Source: Candidatus Cloacimonadota bacterium
Lineage (GTDB): Bacteria; Cloacimonadota; Cloacimonadia; Cloacimonadales; TCS61
NCBI GenBank assembly: GCA_014382915.1
Contig: JACNIV010000346.1
Coordinates: forward strand, 1-9,413
DNA: 9,413 bases
Direction of reading: 5' to 3'
Shown in pieces: positions 8,586-9,413 of the stretch. The notes beneath the pieces are model-generated. The model had not been told where the DNA came from, ran no database searches, and worked only from the letters and a program-made list of their open reading frames with translations. Every line of letters starts with the position of its first letter. The first letter of the stretch is position 1. Both the position numbers and the translations under genes were made by a program.

Positions 8586-8757
8586 AAAAATATCGACTGG
8601 TGTCGTCACACTTTGATGATTTTTGGGATATTAATATAGAGGGAGATTAAAATTGAAGATATTATTCGATTTTAATCGCTTTGATGAAATAAAAAATAAA
8701 AAATATCGAGTAGTGGCGTCACATTTTGGTACTTTTAGGGATATGTATATAGAGGGC
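8586..8757 (+). repeat. Composite repeat A-B-A, copy 2
   Basis: This copy consists of unit A3 (8586-8643), B2 (8644-8698) and A4 (8699-8757). A3 has inverted ends AATATC (8589-8594) and GATATT (8627-8632). A4 keeps ATATC (8703-8707) and GATAT (8740-8744). B2 contains a perfect 9-bp inverted repeat, GATTAAAAT (8645-8653) and ATTTTAATC (8669-8677), around a 15-nt loop. B1 lacks the extra bases that complete that stem. It could be a small palindromic intergenic repeat or the remnant of a repeated short gene. Confidence 0.85.
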
Positions 8758-8820
8758 TATACAGATTCGCCAGGAAAAGGAGGTTATTATGCACGAACCA
8801 TAAACAAGGATAAAGGTTAA
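8653..8820 (+). CDS. Possible 55-aa micro-ORF in repeat copy 2
   Basis: TTG 8653 is preceded by GAGGGAG (8639-8645) with a 7-nt spacer, and the frame stays open to TAA 8818-8820. The product starts MKILFDFNRFDEIKNKKYR, continues through HFGTFRDMYIEGYTDSPGKG and ends NKDKG. It has no signal peptide or membrane segment and I recognise no family. Compared with the first copy over 35 codons (after correcting one A), nine base differences appear and six fall at third codon positions. That suggests protein-level constraint, though nine changes are few. The last 20 codons extend beyond the repeat. Against it: the TTG start, the tiny size, palindromic DNA and a broken sister copy. Confidence 0.35.
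   Translation: MKILFDFNRFDEIKNKKYRVVASHFGTFRDMYIEGYTDSPGKGGYYARTINKDKG
8775..8803 (+). other. Strong Shine-Dalgarno with a four-codon ORF (MHEP)
   Basis: AAAAGGAGG (8775-8783) is the best Shine-Dalgarno in the intergenic region and lies 5 nt before ATG 8789. The frame ends after four codons at TAA 8801-8803. It overlaps the possible micro-ORF in another frame. It could be a leader peptide, the severed start of a lost gene, or chance. Confidence 0.35.
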
Positions 8821-8840
8821 AGGGAAAAGGTTTAAGGTAA
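8806..8840 (+). repeat. Heptanucleotide tandem tract, five AAGGNNN units
   Basis: Five consecutive 7-nt units all begin with AAGG: AAGGATA, AAGGTTA, AAGGGAA, AAGGTTT, AAGGTAA. A degenerate sixth, AAAGTTC, follows. The strict 7-nt phasing of AAGG is visible by eye. Such purine-rich short tandem repeats can change copy number by slippage. The tract lies about 150 nt upstream of the next gene. Confidence 0.75.
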
Positions 8841-8859
8841 AAAGTTCATCCTGAGAAAC

Positions 8860-8878
8860 ACTGCAAAGCAGGAGCAGT
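8860..8878 (+). other. Small alternative hairpin, purpose unknown
   Basis: CTGC (8861-8864) can pair with GCAG (8868-8871) over an AAA loop. Alternatively ACTGC (8860-8864) can pair with GCAGT (8874-8878), so the two hairpins exclude each other. There is no U tract, so it is not a terminator. It sits about 110 nt upstream of the secreted-protein gene, within its likely leader. Confidence 0.3.
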
Positions 8879-8987
8879 AAAACCGATGTTTAATAGTGTA
8901 AAAAGCGAAAAGTATTCAATTTCGATAATCAAACACAGCCGAACTATTTATAGGCTAGAAACCGTTAACCAAAAAAAGGAGAAAAAA

Positions 8988-9413
8988 ATGAAGAAAATAA
9001 GTTTAATTACTGCATTAATAACATTTTTTTTACTTTACATTAATGCAGAAGAAATTGATCCATCAAATTTTGAAACGTTGTTTGAATACAACATGGCAAG
9101 ACAAGACGAAGGTCTTTCAGAATTGATGACTAAAAAAGCTAAGTTTGGTATAAATTTTTGGAATAATAATGACAAAAAAATCAAAGAATGGTATATTGGG
9201 TTATTGAATCCAACTAATGAAGAATTTCAAAATATCCAAATTGAGTATTTTGGAGAAATTCAATATGAAGAGTATAATAAAGAGAATTTCGCAGATTTTC
9301 GTGGTGAAATTATCCATCCATTGCTATCTACTGGTAGTGCTTATCCTTTTGATAACTCCGATGAAATATTAGACTTCATATTATACATGGTAAAAAATGA
9401 GCCAAGTATAAAC
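8988..9413 (+). CDS. Predicted secreted protein, function unknown (3' end cut off)
   Basis: The frame runs from ATG 8988 to the window end without a stop, giving 142 residues so far. AAGGAG (8976-8981) lies 6 nt upstream. The N terminus MKKISLITALITFFLLYINA is a typical Sec signal peptide with probable cleavage after Ala20 (INA/EE). There is no lipobox cysteine. The mature part is acidic, rich in Asn, Glu, Phe and Tyr (EYNMARQDEG, NFWNNNDKK, QIEYFGEIQYEEY), with no recognisable motif. The same frame is open upstream to 8841 and contains an ATG at 8886. That start would bury the signal peptide behind 34 polar residues and lacks a Shine-Dalgarno, so 8988 is preferred. It may be periplasmic or cell-surface. 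The missing C terminus could carry an anchor or sorting domain. Confidence 0.85.
   Translation, partial: MKKISLITALITFFLLYINAEEIDPSNFETLFEYNMARQDEGLSELMTKKAKFGINFWNNNDKKIKEWYIGLLNPTNEEFQNIQIEYFGEIQYEEYNKENFADFRGEIIHPLLSTGSAYPFDNSDEILDFILYMVKNEPSIN

Larger units (their letters stand above)
8321..8987. other. 667-nt region without a conventional gene, repeat-rich
   Basis: This gap separates the lipoprotein gene from the secreted-protein gene. It contains two tandem copies of an A-B-A repeat (8411-8757), a possible micro-ORF with a frameshifted relative, a Shine-Dalgarno with a four-codon ORF, a heptanucleotide tract and a small hairpin, each listed separately. The stretch 8321-8410 is very AT-rich and holds no feature I can name. 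From 8872 to 8970 I see no convincing promoter or structured RNA. No tRNA, rRNA or transposase remnant is evident on either strand. Confidence 0.7.

Noticed and set aside
8411..8757. CRISPR array
   Set aside because: Units are 54-60 nt, diverged from each other and separated by another repeat type or nothing. There are no unique spacers of uniform length.
8411..8757. Insertion sequence remnant
   Set aside because: No transposase motif is readable on either strand, the terminal inverted repeats are only 5-7 bp, and I could not define a target-site duplication.
8855..8890. Riboswitch-like element (GCAAAGC segment faintly recalls a c-di-GMP-I core)
   Set aside because: The surrounding conserved bases and second helix of that class are not present, so the similarity is only a few bases.
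8886..8987. Upstream in-frame ATG 8886 as the start of the secreted-protein gene
   Set aside because: It would put 34 polar residues before a clear signal peptide and lacks a Shine-Dalgarno, while ATG 8988 has AAGGAG at ideal spacing.

Overview
The window is one co-directional (+ strand) stretch of an AT-rich bacterial genome. It runs from a dense housekeeping cluster into a sparser, repeat-bearing region. The organism is probably Gram-negative (a type II lipoprotein signal and a Sec signal peptide are present). The AT bias, the fmt / DUF116 / rsgA / nadK / recN / eno order and the diderm-style secreted proteins would suit a Cloacimonadota-like or related FCB-group bacterium. That placement is an inference from style and rests on no search.

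Positions 1-7601 look like one operon. In order it holds the tail of an unidentified gene, fmt (methionyl-tRNA formyltransferase), a membrane-anchored cysteine-rich DUF116 protein, rsgA (30S-maturation GTPase), nadK (NAD kinase), recN (DNA repair ATPase), a two-TM protein weakly resembling DUF4349, and eno (enolase). Adjacent genes overlap (11, 4 and 1 nt) or are separated by 2-17 nt, so translational coupling and co-transcription are likely. The functions are translation initiation, ribosome assembly, NADP supply, double-strand-break repair and glycolysis. They share growth-related expression rather than one pathway.

Positions 7602-7696 are a short gap with no convincing terminator or promoter. 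A small predicted lipoprotein (7697-8320) of unknown function follows; its true start is an internal ATG behind a GGAGG.

Positions 8321-8987 hold no conventional gene but are not empty. A composite A-B-A repeat of about 173 bp occurs twice in tandem (8411-8583 and 8586-8757). Each A part carries short inverted repeats. The B-A part can be read as a small ORF (TTG start, Shine-Dalgarno in the preceding A unit). That ORF is intact in the second copy (8653-8820, 55 aa) and frameshifted by one extra A in the first. Downstream are a strong Shine-Dalgarno before a 4-codon ORF, a five-copy heptanucleotide AAGGNNN tract and a small hairpin. From 8988 to the window end lies the N-terminal part of a predicted secreted protein of unknown function.

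The housekeeping part is ordinary. The least explained signal is the duplicated repeat / micro-ORF region. I see no CRISPR, rRNA, tRNA, transposase or recognisable defence system.
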